The notes under the pieces: generated by a model
The model's database searches: none
The model's input: only the letters and a program-made list of their open reading frames with translations
What the model was told of the DNA's origin: nothing
Source of the DNA: Telopea speciosissima
Taxonomy: Eukaryota > Streptophyta > Magnoliopsida > Proteales > Proteaceae
Direction: 5' to 3'
DNA: 64,000 nucleotides
Assembly: GCF_018873765.1 (NCBI RefSeq)
Contig: NC_057925.1
Span: forward strand, 3,426,927 to 3,490,926
In this document: positions 63,982 through 64,000 of the stretch, one piece after another
Position numbering within the stretch: position 1 is the first letter of the stretch
How the letters are laid out: each line of letters starts with the position of its first letter
Made by a program: the position numbers and the translations under genes

Positions 63982-64000
63982 CTATTAATCAATCCAAATC

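Overview
The window looks like nuclear DNA from a flowering plant. It holds GT-AG introns, plant-specific families (BCS1-like AAA-ATPases, a trichome birefringence-like protein, a LYK4/5-type LysM ectodomain, DUF295 F-box, DUF2431, DUF2828, AZG permease, CrRLK1L), plant LTR retrotransposons of both superfamilies, and many MITEs. I cannot name the species. Most of the 64 kb is repeats. Only four loci look like candidate working genes: AAA2, AAA3, the TBL gene cut by the right edge, and the captured LysM ORF. A fourth DUF2431 copy is a weaker candidate.

Layout. 1-1,990: intergenic DNA with two foldback MITEs and a DUF295 fragment. 1,993-8,392: a copia reverse-transcriptase fragment fused to a four-unit tandem array (period about 1.63 kb) of DUF2431/BMT5-like genes on the minus strand; each unit also carries a piece of one copia LTR. 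8,704-13,373: a decayed copia element on the plus strand that ends inside AAA1, a BCS1-like gene left with its first exon only. 14,469-19,041: a long-TIR foldback, then a 1.9-kb inverted repeat whose arms hold AAA-ATPase coding fragments around a MULE-like element. 19,512-23,544: a DUF295 F-box pseudogene split by a 2.9-kb gag-only LTR element with a perfect 5-bp target duplication. 23,760-27,115: two adjacent gene-capturing (Pack-type) elements, one with AZG and CrRLK1L fragments, the other with an intact 236-codon secreted LysM ORF. 27,350-28,400: a TRIM with a 66-bp MITE in its LTR, and a hAT MITE.

29,792-31,986 holds AAA2 (two exons, 470 aa) and 53,082-55,487 holds AAA3 (two exons, 479 aa). 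AAA1, AAA2 and AAA3 sit in diverged segmental copies that also share flanking DNA. Between AAA2 and AAA3 lie a Tourist-like MITE, an 11.5-kb Ty3/gypsy element of Tat type (36,105-47,590; target duplication CCATC; nearly identical LTRs; two satellites inside), a truncated LTR element, a solo LTR and a DUF2828 fragment. 56,400-62,510 is MITE-rich intergenic DNA. 63,030-63,981 is the C-terminal part of a TBL gene that continues past the window.

The main theme is traffic between host genes and transposons. Fragments of at least five host gene families are held inside or fused to transposable elements, and AAA-ATPase fragments form a hairpin-capable inverted repeat a few kilobases from AAA1. No operon-like cooperation exists among these genes; what links them is duplication, gene conversion and capture.
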